A stretch of DNA of 64,000 nucleotides from Hyphomicrobium album (GTDB taxonomy: Bacteria; Pseudomonadota; Alphaproteobacteria; Rhizobiales; Hyphomicrobiaceae): assembly GCF_009708035.1 (NCBI RefSeq), contig NZ_WMBQ01000001.1, forward strand, positions 1,858,501-1,922,500, written 5' to 3'. The notes below the pieces were generated by a model. That model did no database searches and was not told the origin of the DNA. It saw nothing but the letters and a program-made list of their open reading frames with translations. Of the stretch, positions 28,257 to 37,187 are shown piece by piece (position 1 is the stretch's first letter; each line of letters opens with the position of its first letter). The position numbers and the translations under genes were made by a program.

Positions 28257-29497
28257 AGCGTCTGCTCATCATTGTCGTGGTACTGGCCGGCGCTGCGGGT
28301 GCAGGCGCCTTCCTCGCCCCGCACTTCGCGCCGAAGCTCGTCCCCTATCTGACCGCCTTCAGCGAGGGCCACGCCGCGCGCGAGGCGGAGGACGACAAAG
28401 TCAGCGCCGCAGCACCGCCGCCGGCCGTGTCCGTCGTGAAGGCAGCGCAAGCCGACTTCACCGAGCTGGTCGTCGTATCGGGCTCGCTCGTACCGCGCGA
28501 TGAGATCCTCGTTGCACCCGAGGTCGAGGGCTTCCGCGTCCTCGAGCTGATGGTCGATGAGGGCGACCGCGTGAAGAAGGGCGCCGTTCTGGCGACGCTC
28601 GTGCAGGAATCGCTCGACGCGCAGCTGGCGCAAAACGAAGCATCGGTGGCGCGCGCCGAAGCAACGATCTCGCAGAAGCGCAGCCAGATCGCCGAGATGA
28701 CGGCAAAGGTCGCCGAGGCGGCGGCCAACTTCGAGCGGGCCAAGCCGCTGAAGAATTCCGGCTATGTCTCCGGTATCACCTACGACCAGCGCGAGGCGGC
28801 GGCGAAGACCACCGCAGCCCAGCTGCAGGCCGCAGAGGACGGATTGAAGCTCGCCGAGGCCGAGAAGAAGCAGGTCGAGGCGCAGCGGCGCGAGCTCAAC
28901 TGGCGTCTTACGAACACCAAGGTCACCGCCCCTTCCGACGGTCTCGTCAGCCGGCGCACAGCGCGCATCGGCGGCATGGCCTCGGGTGCCGGCGAACCGA
29001 TGTTCCGCATCGTGGCGCGGGGCGAGGTGGAGCTCGACGCCGAAGTGATCGAAACGGAGCTCGGCAAGATCGCCGCCGGCCAGAAGGCGCGCGTGGACGT
29101 CGCCGGCGTCGGCGTCGATGGCCTCGTGCGCCTCGTGTCGCCGGAAGTCGACAAGCTGACGCGTCTCGGCCGGGTACGCATTTTCCTCGGCACCGATCCG
29201 CGCTTGCGCATTGGCGCATTCGGGCGCGGCACCGTCTCCTCTGCCAAGAGCCACGGGCTCGGCGTGCCTTCGTCGGCGGTGATCTTCGATACCAGCGGCA
29301 CCTTCGTGCAGGTCGTTCGCGACGGCCGCGTTGCCCGCCGCGACGTCGACACCGGCCTCATTGCAGGCGGTCTCGTCGAGATCCGCAGCGGCCTCAATGA
29401 AGGCGACGTCGTCGTGGCCCGCTCCGGCACCTTCCTGCGCGACGGCGACGCCGTGCGGACGGTGCTGCCCGATTCCAAGATCAGCGAGGCCAACTAA
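28253..29497 (+). CDS. RND efflux periplasmic adaptor (membrane fusion protein)
   Basis: A 414-residue HlyD/AcrA-type adaptor. An N-terminal helix (residues 1-20) anchors or exports it. A lipoyl half-motif (VVSGSLVPRDEILVAPEVEGFRV) is followed by a long coiled-coil hairpin (about 115-230) rich in Ala/Glu/Gln, the second lipoyl half (TNTKVTAPSDGLVSRR) and a beta-barrel and membrane-proximal domain. It links the inner-membrane pump to an outer-membrane channel, which is not encoded here. Its ATG overlaps the tetR stop, and its stop shares one base with the pump start. Confidence 0.93.
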   Translation: MKRLLIIVVVLAGAAGAGAFLAPHFAPKLVPYLTAFSEGHAAREAEDDKVSAAAPPPAVSVVKAAQADFTELVVVSGSLVPRDEILVAPEVEGFRVLELMVDEGDRVKKGAVLATLVQESLDAQLAQNEASVARAEATISQKRSQIAEMTAKVAEAAANFERAKPLKNSGYVSGITYDQREAAAKTTAAQLQAAEDGLKLAEAEKKQVEAQRRELNWRLTNTKVTAPSDGLVSRRTARIGGMASGAGEPMFRIVARGEVELDAEVIETELGKIAAGQKARVDVAGVGVDGLVRLVSPEVDKLTRLGRVRIFLGTDPRLRIGAFGRGTVSSAKSHGLGVPSSAVIFDTSGTFVQVVRDGRVARRDVDTGLIAGGLVEIRSGLNEGDVVVARSGTFLRDGDAVRTVLPDSKISEAN

Positions 29498-32400
29498 TGC
29501 GCCTCAATATCTCGGCATGGTCGATCCGCCGGCCGGTGCCGGCGATCGTGCTGTTCGCGGTGCTGACCTTGCTCGGCGTCATCAGCTTCATGACAATGCC
29601 GGTGACGCGCTTCCCGAACATCGATATCCCGCTCGTCTCCATCACCGTCGTCCAGTCGGGTGCGGCGCCGGCCGAGCTCGAAACGCAGGTCACGAAAGAG
29701 GTCGAGGACTCCGTCGCCAACATCACCGGCGTCAAGCACATCGTCTCGACGGTGACCGACGGCCAGTCGATGACCCTCATCGAGTTCCGGCTCGAGGTGA
29801 ACCAGGACCGGGCGCTCAACGACGTCAAAGACGCGATCGACAAGATCCGCCTGCAGCTGCCGCGCGACATCAACGAGCCGATCGTGCAGCGCATCGACGT
29901 CGAGGGGCAGTCGATCCTCACGTTCGCCGCGTCTTCACCCGGCATGACGCTGGAGCAGCTCTCTTGGCACGTCGACGACGTGATCAAGCGCCAGTTGCAA
30001 GGCCTCAAAGGCGTCGGCCGCGTCGAGCGCTATGGCGGCGTCGACCGCGAGATCCGTATCCTGCTCGATCCCGATCGCCTGCTGGCACTCGGCATTACCG
30101 CCGCCGAGGTCAACAACCAGGTGCGCGCCACCAACGTCGACCTAGGCGGTGGCCGCGGCGAGGTGGGCGGCCAGGAGCAGGCAATCCGCACGCTCGCCGG
30201 CGCCCGCCGTGTCGAGGAGCTTGCCGAGACGAAGATCCTTCTTCCGGGCGGCAGGCAAGTGCGCCTGTCCGATCTCGGACGCGTCATCGACGACGCCGAG
30301 GAGCAGCGCTCGTTTGCGCGCCTGAGCGGCGAGCCGGTGGTGACGTTCTCGGTGTTCCGCTCCAAGGGCTCGAGCGAGCTATCGGTGGCCGACGTCGTCA
30401 ACGCCAAATTGGCGGAGCTGGAGAAACAGTACCCCGACGTGCGGCTCACCAAGATCGACGACGCCGTCGCCTATACCCGGGGCAACTATCACTCGGCCAT
30501 GGAGACGCTGATCGAAGGCGCGGTGCTCGCCGTGCTGGTCGTGCTCGTCTTCCTGCGCAATTTGCGCGCCACGCTCATTGCCGCGGTGGCGTTGCCCCTG
30601 TCAGCCATCCCCACGTTCTGGGCGATGGACTTGATGGGCTTCTCGCTCAACCTCGTCAGCCTGCTCGGCATCACGCTCGTCACCGGCATTCTCGTCGACG
30701 ACGCCATCGTCGAGATCGAGAACATCGTGCGCCACATGCGCACCGGTAAGTCGCCGTATCGCGCCGCCGTCGAGGCCGCCGACGAGATCGGCCTCGCGGT
30801 GATCGCGATCTCGCTCACCATCGTGGCGATCTTCTCGCCCGTGTCGTTCATGGGCGGCATCGCCGGGCAGTATTTCCGGCAGTTCGGGCTGACCGTCGCC
30901 ATCGCCGTGCTGATCTCCCTCCTCGTGGCACGCCTCATCACGCCGATGATGGCCGCCTATCTCATGCGCCCCATTAAAGAGGAGCATGAAGGCAACGGGT
31001 TCGTCATGCGTGCCTACGTCGGCTTCCTGCGTGCGACGCTGAAGGTGCGCTACCTGACGCTCGTCGTCGGCCTCGGACTGTTTGCCGGCTCCATCTATGC
31101 GACGACGCTACTGCCGACCGGATTCATGCCCGACGAGGATACCTCGCGCGTCGTCGTCTCCGTCGAATTGCCCCCCGGCTCGACGCTCGAGAACACGCGC
31201 ACGACCACGGACACGATGGGCAAGGTGTTGAAGACCATCCCGGAGGTGAAAAGCGTGTTCGTGCTCGGGGGCGCGACACCGACCGGCGGCCTCGACATCC
31301 GCAAGGCGTCGCTGTTCGTGAATCTCGTGCCGAAGACCGAGCGCGACCTGCCGCAGAAGACGATCAAATCGATCATTTCCAGCAAGCTGTCGAGCGTGGC
31401 CGACTCGCGCGCCTGGTACGTGAACGAGCGCGGCGAGCGCGAGCTGTCGTTCTCCATGCTGTCACGCGACGGCGAGGAGCTGAACGACGCCGTCCGCAAG
31501 CTGGAAGGGGCGCTGCGGCAGGTGCCGGGCTTCACCAACGTCGCGGCCGACGCGGCGATCGACCGACCGGAGCTGCGCGTCGTGCCGAAGTTCGACGCGG
31601 CGGCTCGGCTCGGCGTGGCGCCGAGCAAGATCGCGGAGACGATCCGCGTCGCCACCATCGGCGACATCGACGCCAACCTCGCCAAGTTCAATGCCGGCGA
31701 CCGCCTCATACCGATCCGCGTGCAGATCGCCGAGAACGCGCGCACCGACATGCAGCGCCTGAAGAACCTGCGGGTGACCAATACGACCGGCACGGCGATC
31801 CCGCTTGCCGCGGTGGCCGACGTCAACTTCGGCCGCGGGCCGAGCGCGATCAACCGCTACGATCGCGAGCGCCGCGCTCTCATCGGCGTCGACCTCGAGA
31901 CGCGCTACGCCATGTCGGGCGGACGCGAGACGTTCCTCAAGGTGTTCGAGGAGCAGAAGCTACCGCCCAGCGTGCGCCTGCAGGCCTCGGGCGACGCCGA
32001 GATCCAGGACGAGGTGGCGACCGGCTTCATGACCGCCATGGGCACCGGCCTGATGATCGTGTTCGGCGTGCTGGTGCTGCTGTTCGGCAGCGTCGCGCAG
32101 CCGGTGACGATCCTCATATCGCTACCGTTGTCGTTCGGCGGCGTGGTGCTGGCGCTGCTGGCGACGAACAACTCGGTCAGCATGCCGGTGTACATCGGCC
32201 TGTTGATGCTCATGGGCATCGTGACCAAGAACGCCATCATGCTCGTCGATTTCGCGGTCGAGGAAGTGGCGAAGGGCATTCCGCGGTTCGAGGCGGTGAT
32301 CGACGCCGGCCGCAAGCGCGCCCGGCCGATCGTGATGACGACGCTCGCCATGGTCGCCGGCATGGTGCCCAGCGCCATGGCGCTCGGCGACGGCGGCGAG

Positions 32401-32634
32401 TTCCGCGCGCCGATGGCAATCGCGGTGATCGGCGGCCTGCTCGTGTCGACCGTGCTGTCGCTGGTGTTCGTGCCGTCGTTCTACACCGTGATGGACGACA
32501 TCGGCCGCTTGGTGTGGTGGATCTTCGGGCGGTTCATCGGCCCGACCGACGAGTCGCCGGAGTATTTGGCGGAGCAGCTACAGCAACAGCGGCAGCATTC
32601 TCCCGCGCCGGCGCATCCCGCTCCCGCTGAGTGA
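29497..32634 (+). CDS. RND family efflux pump permease (HAE1/AcrB-like)
   Basis: A 1045-residue inner-membrane proton antiporter with the RND duplication: helix 1 (residues 13-32), a large periplasmic loop, helices 2-6, a second loop and helices 7-12. Helix 4 has GILVDDAIVEIENIVRHM, whose paired aspartates relay protons. FPNIDIPLVSITVVQSGAAPAELETQV is the usual first porter segment. Exported substrates cannot be predicted. The gene closes a three-gene operon with tetR and the adaptor. Confidence 0.96.
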   Translation: MRLNISAWSIRRPVPAIVLFAVLTLLGVISFMTMPVTRFPNIDIPLVSITVVQSGAAPAELETQVTKEVEDSVANITGVKHIVSTVTDGQSMTLIEFRLEVNQDRALNDVKDAIDKIRLQLPRDINEPIVQRIDVEGQSILTFAASSPGMTLEQLSWHVDDVIKRQLQGLKGVGRVERYGGVDREIRILLDPDRLLALGITAAEVNNQVRATNVDLGGGRGEVGGQEQAIRTLAGARRVEELAETKILLPGGRQVRLSDLGRVIDDAEEQRSFARLSGEPVVTFSVFRSKGSSELSVADVVNAKLAELEKQYPDVRLTKIDDAVAYTRGNYHSAMETLIEGAVLAVLVVLVFLRNLRATLIAAVALPLSAIPTFWAMDLMGFSLNLVSLLGITLVTGILVDDAIVEIENIVRHMRTGKSPYRAAVEAADEIGLAVIAISLTIVAIFSPVSFMGGIAGQYFRQFGLTVAIAVLISLLVARLITPMMAAYLMRPIKEEHEGNGFVMRAYVGFLRATLKVRYLTLVVGLGLFAGSIYATTLLPTGFMPDEDTSRVVVSVELPPGSTLENTRTTTDTMGKVLKTIPEVKSVFVLGGATPTGGLDIRKASLFVNLVPKTERDLPQKTIKSIISSKLSSVADSRAWYVNERGERELSFSMLSRDGEELNDAVRKLEGALRQVPGFTNVAADAAIDRPELRVVPKFDAAARLGVAPSKIAETIRVATIGDIDANLAKFNAGDRLIPIRVQIAENARTDMQRLKNLRVTNTTGTAIPLAAVADVNFGRGPSAINRYDRERRALIGVDLETRYAMSGGRETFLKVFEEQKLPPSVRLQASGDAEIQDEVATGFMTAMGTGLMIVFGVLVLLFGSVAQPVTILISLPLSFGGVVLALLATNNSVSMPVYIGLLMLMGIVTKNAIMLVDFAVEEVAKGIPRFEAVIDAGRKRARPIVMTTLAMVAGMVPSAMALGDGGEFRAPMAIAVIGGLLVSTVLSLVFVPSFYTVMDDIGRLVWWIFGRFIGPTDESPEYLAEQLQQQRQHSPAPAHPAPAE

Positions 32635-32698
32635 GCGCCCAGCATTCGGGGTGTTGCTCCCCGCTCGTGAGGCAGCGGCAATCCAGCGCTACAATTTG

Positions 32699-33032
32699 TC
32701 ATCCTCGGGCTTGTCCCGAGGATCCAGCGCGACGCACACACCTTCGTTGGCAAAGCGAGTTGGGACGTGGATCCTCGGCTCAGGGCCGAGGATGACAGTT
32801 TTGAGTGCTTCGCGGGAGCGGTAGTTCGGAAGCGCGTGCGCCTCCCCACTCCGTCATCCCCGCGCAGGCGGGGACCCAGGACACAGCGCGGATCGGGTGG
32901 CCGCTTTGATCGTTACTGCGGCCAAACTGATGCGTGACTAGGTTCCCGCCTGCGCGGGGATGACGAGGTTGGCTGGATAGCGCGGGGAGGGCCGTCCATG
33001 CGGTGCATGGCTTCGCCATGACGCGGCCATGA
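32699..33032. repeat. Cluster of intergenic inverted-repeat elements (locus 1)
   Basis: The 515-bp gap between the RND gene and the convergent exporter operon holds no gene. It contains an inverted pair around GTCATCCTCGG (32699-32733 with 32768-32799). A second inverted pair (32851-32880 with 32938-32966) is built on CCGTCATCCCCGC and GGCGGGGACCCAG. A palindromic unit at 33000-33032 (CCATGCGG, CATGGCTTCGCCATG) is also present. Related units recur near 46.6 and 52.2 kb. A different inverted repeat, CCCCTCTCCGC/GCGGGGAGAGGGG, lies just after at 33060-33085. Confidence 0.8.
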
Positions 33033-33094
33033 CGTCTATCGTTGCTGCCCCTCACCCTGCCCCTCTCCGCAGGCGGGGAGAGGGGTATGAATAT

Positions 33095-33125
33095 GAAAAC
33101 GGGCGCATCGTGAGATGCGCCCGTT
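33095..33125 (-). terminator. Intrinsic terminator of the DevBCA-type exporter operon
   Basis: AACGGGCGCATC (33098-33109) pairs perfectly with GATGCGCCCGTT (33114-33125) over a GTGA loop. In the leftward direction the stem is followed by TTTTC. It lies 25 bp past the devB-like stop. Confidence 0.85.
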
Positions 33126-33149
33126 GCGATTTCCGAAGATGTGCCGCGC

Positions 33150-34274
33150 TTACTTCGTCGAGGCCGTAGCATCGAGCTTGAAGAACACGTCGACGCGCAT
33201 GCCGGTCAGCAGCGGCGGGGCGCCCTCGAGGTCGACGACCGCCTCCAGCACCTCGACGTCGTTGGGACGACGGGGGCCGCGCGACTGGATGTTGGGCGGC
33301 GACAGCGACTGGGCGATGGACGTCACCTTGCCCTCGAAGTCCTGCTCCGGATAGGCGTCGGCGCGGACGATGACGCGCTGGCCGACGCGGATCTTGGCGG
33401 CGTCGCGCTCCTCGACCTCGGCGCGCACCTTCATGGTGCTCAAGTCGCCGTAGATGACGAGCGTGTTCTCCGGCGATGGCGCGGCGACCTCGCCCTCCTT
33501 GGCGATGACGTTGAGCACGGTGCCGTCGAACGGCGCGCGGATGCGCGTGTGCTCGACGCCGAGCTCGGCGCCGGTCAGCTCGGCGCGGGCGACCGTGAGG
33601 GCGGCCTCGAGCCGGGTCGGCAGCGGCATGCCCGACTTGGCGTTCACGGAAGCGAGATTGGCGCGCTCGTCGGCGAGCTTCTTGCGGGCGTCCTCGAGCT
33701 TGGTGCGCCCCTTGTCGACCGCATCCTGGGCGCCGTTGTGGTTGCGCTTCTGGTCGAGGGCGTCGTCGAACTCCTGCTGCGCGCCGAACACGGAGCGCTC
33801 GGCGGCGGCGACGGCATCCTCGGCGTTACGACGCTCGAGCTGCAGGCCGCGCGCGTCTTCCTCGTTGCGCTCGCGCACACGCACCTGGGCTTCGGCGTTG
33901 GCACCGACGACCTTGGTGATGGCGTCGTCGTCGTCGAGGCGGACGAGCAGATCGCCGTTCTTCACCTGGTCGTTGAGGTTGACGGGAATGTCGACGATGC
34001 GGCCGCCGACCTCGGCGGTGACACGCACCTCGCCGCTCTTGGGCTCGACGCGGCCGGTGGCCGAAGCGGCCCACGTCGGCTGCATGGCGGCGGCGGTCGT
34101 CTGGTTGTTGTTGCTGTTCGCCGGCTTGGCGCCGTTATCGGTCGACGCCGCCTGGGTGGTCTTCTCCTCGGCGATCGGCCCCCAGCTGACGCTGTTGACG
34201 TAGAAGCCGACGGCAACCGCAAGGATGCCGGCGATGCCGAGCGTGATGACCGTGGGATTGACCTTTTTAAGCAT
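33150..34274 (-). CDS. HlyD/DevB-type membrane fusion protein of an ABC exporter
   Basis: From ATG 34274 the 374-residue protein has an N-terminal helix (VITLGIAGILAVAVGFYV), a low-complexity Asn/Gln/Ala linker, lipoyl segments VTAEVGGRIVDIPVNLNDQVKNGDLL and TRIRAPFDGTVLNVIAKEGE flanking a long coiled coil (about 115-235), and a C-terminal beta domain. This is the DevB layout of DevBCA-type exporters. It is the last gene of a leftward operon (permease, ATPase, adaptor) and overlaps the ATPase stop by 8 bp. A further frame upstream to 34364 lies inside the ATPase gene. Confidence 0.88.
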   Translation of the reverse strand: MLKKVNPTVITLGIAGILAVAVGFYVNSVSWGPIAEEKTTQAASTDNGAKPANSNNNQTTAAAMQPTWAASATGRVEPKSGEVRVTAEVGGRIVDIPVNLNDQVKNGDLLVRLDDDDAITKVVGANAEAQVRVRERNEEDARGLQLERRNAEDAVAAAERSVFGAQQEFDDALDQKRNHNGAQDAVDKGRTKLEDARKKLADERANLASVNAKSGMPLPTRLEAALTVARAELTGAELGVEHTRIRAPFDGTVLNVIAKEGEVAAPSPENTLVIYGDLSTMKVRAEVEERDAAKIRVGQRVIVRADAYPEQDFEGKVTSIAQSLSPPNIQSRGPRRPNDVEVLEAVVDLEGAPPLLTGMRVDVFFKLDATASTK

Positions 34275-35019
34275 GGGCCTTCCGTCTCTTTGTAAGATCT
34301 GCAATTTCCGGGGCATCGAGGCCCTCTGGGCGGCGCTCTTCGCCGACAATACGTCCGTCCTCAATGCGCACGACGCGGTCCGCGTAGCTGAGCGTGCGCG
34401 GATCGTGGGTGACCGCCAGGACGCTGCGGTGCTGCTCCTTGGCGATGCGCGCGAGCAGCGCCATCACTGCGTGGCCGTTCTCGCCGTCGAGCGCGGCGGT
34501 CGGCTCGTCGGCCAGCACGATGGATGGCGAGGAGGCGATGGCGCGGGCGACGGCCACGCGCTGCTGCTCACCACCCGAGAGGTTGCCGGGGTAGCTCTTG
34601 AGGCGGTAGGCGAGGCCGACGTCGCGCAGCACTTCCTCGGCGCGGTTGGCGGCGGCGAAGCCCTTCTGCCCGCGCACGTCGAGCGCGATGCGCACGTTCT
34701 CCAGCGCGGTGAGCGTGGGGAACAGGTTATAGGACTGGAAGATGAAGCCCATGTGCTGCCGGCGCAGGTGCGCCAGCTCCTCGGCGCTGAGCCGGTCGGT
34801 GGAGGTACCGGCGACGCGCAGGACGCCGGAGGTGGGCGTCAGGATGCAGCCGAGGATCGACAAGAGCGTGGTCTTGCCGGAGCCCGACGGCCCCATGAGA
34901 AGCGTCAGCTCGCCGGGCACTAGGGTGAGGCTGGCGCCCTTCACGGCGCGCACCTTGCCAGCGCCGGAGCCCAGCTCCTTGACGATGTCGATGGCTTCGA
35001 GGACGGGCGCTTCGCTCAT
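34267..35019 (-). CDS. DevA-type ABC transporter ATP-binding protein
   Basis: A 250-residue ABC ATPase of the MacB/LolD/DevA group with complete motifs: Walker A GPSGSGKTT, Q-loop FIFQSYNLFP, signature LSGGEQQR, Walker B VLADEPTAALD and H-loop VTHDPR. The ATG at 35019 overlaps the permease stop by 4 bp (ATGA). It powers the permease encoded upstream. The group exports lipids, peptides or lipoproteins rather than importing; the substrate is unknown. Confidence 0.92.
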   Translation of the reverse strand: MSEAPVLEAIDIVKELGSGAGKVRAVKGASLTLVPGELTLLMGPSGSGKTTLLSILGCILTPTSGVLRVAGTSTDRLSAEELAHLRRQHMGFIFQSYNLFPTLTALENVRIALDVRGQKGFAAANRAEEVLRDVGLAYRLKSYPGNLSGGEQQRVAVARAIASSPSIVLADEPTAALDGENGHAVMALLARIAKEQHRSVLAVTHDPRTLSYADRVVRIEDGRIVGEERRPEGLDAPEIADLTKRRKAHA

Positions 35020-36143
35020 CTGTTGAATACCGTTGCAGGATCGATCTTCGTGACCTTGACGATCGCCGACAGCGCCGAGATGGCGCACATGCCGACGGTC
35101 AGTGTGAATAGCCAGAACGCCAAGCCCGGCGTCATCACCATGGGCAAGGCGGTGTTCCTACTGAACACCAGGATGGTGAGTGCAATCGAGATGCCGAGAG
35201 CATAGCCGACGACGGCGCTGATGCCCGCCTGGGCCAGGATAACCTGGTGAATATATCCCGATGATGAACCCAGCGCACGCAGGGTGGCAAACTCGCCCAA
35301 ATGGTCCTTTGTGCTCGAATAGAGGGTCTGCGCCACGATGACGGTGCCGACGAGGCTGCCGAGCAGAGCGCCGCCGATCAGCGCCACGCCGGCGCCGGTA
35401 CGGAACAGCCACTGCTTCAGGCTGCGGTCGCGGAATTCCCCTTGGGTGAGCACCTCGGCGCCTTCGAGGCGCCCCTGCAGGTCGTGGCGGACCTTCTCGA
35501 CATTGGCGCCGGGCTGCAGCTGGACGAGGTAGAACGTCACGCCGTCGGAGTCGCCGAAGATGCTGCGCGCCCGGTTGAGCGGCACGTAGGTGTAGGGCGC
35601 CTGGGTGAAGGAGCGGACGCCGTCGGTGAGGGCGCGGATGCGGACACGGCTGTTCTGTACCTGGGCGGTATCGCCGATACCCTTGACGCCGAGCTCGTTG
35701 AAGTAGCTCTTGTCGATGGCCACGGCCTCGGGTGACTTGATGTCCTCCCAAGTGCCCTGCACCAGGTTGAACGGCTCGAGACCGCCGTCCTCCGCGTCGC
35801 TGCCGACGATGACCACGCGCGTCGAGCCGCCCGCGGGCTTGCGCCATTCGGCGAAGCGCACGATCAGCGGGATCACGGCTTTGACGCCCGGCGTAGCCAG
35901 GGCCTGATGGCGCTCGCGCGAGGTCAGCAGCATGCCGCCGTCCTCAAAGCTTTTGGCGCCGTAGACGGTGATCCACAGATCGGCTTTCGCGTGATCGATA
36001 TTGTCCGTGATCATCTTGCTCGCGCCGAGATACAGCCCGAGTTGCACAGCGACCAGAACGATCGAAAACAAAATGCCGACGAGCGTGACCGCCAACCGGA
36101 TGCGGTCATGAAACAGATTACGAAAGGCAAGCGTCAGGATCAT
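35016..36143 (-). CDS. DevC-type ABC transporter permease (FtsX/MacB fold)
   Basis: From ATG 36143 (GGGAA 6 nt upstream) a 375-residue permease with the FtsX-like arrangement: one N-terminal helix (IRLAVTLVGILFSIVLVAVQLGLYLG), a periplasmic domain of about 220 residues, then three C-terminal helices. The SLVGTVIVAQTLYSSTKDHLGEFATLRALG segment is the conserved coupling region of DevC/MacB proteins. In cyanobacteria DevBCA exports heterocyst glycolipids; homologues in proteobacteria have other, mostly unknown cargo. It is the first gene of the operon. Confidence 0.9.
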   Translation of the reverse strand: MILTLAFRNLFHDRIRLAVTLVGILFSIVLVAVQLGLYLGASKMITDNIDHAKADLWITVYGAKSFEDGGMLLTSRERHQALATPGVKAVIPLIVRFAEWRKPAGGSTRVVIVGSDAEDGGLEPFNLVQGTWEDIKSPEAVAIDKSYFNELGVKGIGDTAQVQNSRVRIRALTDGVRSFTQAPYTYVPLNRARSIFGDSDGVTFYLVQLQPGANVEKVRHDLQGRLEGAEVLTQGEFRDRSLKQWLFRTGAGVALIGGALLGSLVGTVIVAQTLYSSTKDHLGEFATLRALGSSSGYIHQVILAQAGISAVVGYALGISIALTILVFSRNTALPMVMTPGLAFWLFTLTVGMCAISALSAIVKVTKIDPATVFNR

Positions 36144-36485
36144 CGATCGTTCCCGCACTGAGTTGGGCAAGGCATCGGCCATACGCCGACAGCGCGGCTC
36201 TCGCCGCTGGTAACCCTCGAACTTGGCCTCGGAAAGGCGAACTCATGCTTAAGAGTTGCCCAAGTATAACGCGAAAGCGCGCCGCTCAGTAACAAGAGTG
36301 GCCGAGGCGCTCACCCTGCGTAAACGCGAAGAGGTCAAGAAAGAGGTAAGATCGAGCGATATAGGAAATATTTTGTTTACCCTGTTTCGCCCAGACTTGC
36401 GGCTCCGTGATCCTCCGACCAGCTTTCGCCGCTTTCAAAGCCTAATTGCGATCCCAATCTCTGGCACAATATTGGTGATGCTACC
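36144..36485. other. Divergent intergenic region, AT-richer, between the exporter operon and the DUF2147 gene
   Basis: About 340 bp with promoters expected in both directions. The stretch 36340-36385 is strikingly AT-rich (GATATAGGAAATATTTTG) for this genome. No coding frame, tRNA or strong hairpin was seen. Confidence 0.4.
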
Positions 36486-37109
36486 ATGCGTCATGATCTT
36501 CCCCCCCGGAGCAGCCCGAAAACACGGGCGTCTCAAGCGCTTGCGTCCCTGGTTCTGGCCCTGAGCGCGGGTGCGGCCAACGCCGCGCCACCCCTCGAAA
36601 CCGGCGTCTGGATCAACCACACCGGCAAGGGCGCGGTCGAGATCCGGCCTTGCGGACAAACCGGTGCTAGCGCCAAAGCTCTGTGCGGCTTCATCGTCTG
36701 GTTGAAGGAGCCGAACAAGAAGAACGGCGAGCCCCTCACCGACGGCTACAATCCCGACCCGGCGAAGCGCAAGCGGACGATCTGCGGCCTTCCCGTACTC
36801 GGCTCACTGCAGCGCGTAAGCGAAGGCTGGGACAACGGGTGGGTCTACGATCCCGAGCAGGGCGCCCAATTCGACGCCGCTATCGTCGCCGGCCGCGAGC
36901 GCCTGATTCTGACGGGCTACAAGGGCGTCAAGTTCTTCTCCAAGACGTTCAACTGGCGCCGGGCTCCCGCAGACCTGCCGCGCTGCGATCAGAACAAGCA
37001 GGCGCAGGGTGCGCCGCAAGGCATCGTGAAGAAGGCTGCCGTCGGCCCGCTTCCGCAGCTCATCGCCCCGCGCCCCGTACCGGCTGTCCGGCCTCCAGTG
37101 GTCGAATAG
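36486..37109 (+). CDS. DUF2147 family secreted protein
   Basis: A 207-residue protein with a signal peptide ending near AANA (residue 33) followed by a DUF2147-like domain: LETGVWINHTGKGAVEIRPCG, LCGFIVWLKEPN, a long loop, ICGLPVLGSL and GWDNGWVYDPEQGAQFDAAI, then LTGYKGVKFFSKTFNWRRA. The family is a small periplasmic lipocalin-like barrel of unknown function. The C-terminal about 35 residues are proline-rich. Four cysteines may form disulfides. Confidence 0.83.
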   Translation: MRHDLPPRSSPKTRASQALASLVLALSAGAANAAPPLETGVWINHTGKGAVEIRPCGQTGASAKALCGFIVWLKEPNKKNGEPLTDGYNPDPAKRKRTICGLPVLGSLQRVSEGWDNGWVYDPEQGAQFDAAIVAGRERLILTGYKGVKFFSKTFNWRRAPADLPRCDQNKQAQGAPQGIVKKAAVGPLPQLIAPRPVPAVRPPVVE

Positions 37110-37130
37110 CCCAGCGCGACACGCGAGAAC

Positions 37131-37163
37131 AAAAAAGCCCGGCGATCACCCGCCGGGCTTTTT
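37131..37163. terminator. Bidirectional intrinsic terminator
   Basis: AAAAAAGCCCGGCG (37131-37144) pairs with CGCCGGGCTTTTT (37151-37163) over a 6-nt loop. An A run on one side and a T run on the other serve both the DUF2147 gene and the convergent esterase gene. Confidence 0.88.
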
Positions 37164-37187
37164 GATTGTCTCAACGCAGACCCTCGA

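Noticed and set aside
32699..33032. CRISPR-like array in the repeat-rich gap
   Set aside because: The units are inverted, unevenly spaced and few; there are no regular direct repeats with spacers and no cas genes.
36450..36482. TGGCAC followed by TTGG, resembling a sigma-54 promoter before the DUF2147 gene
   Set aside because: The -12 element lacks the required GC at the right distance, so the match is only to the -24 half.
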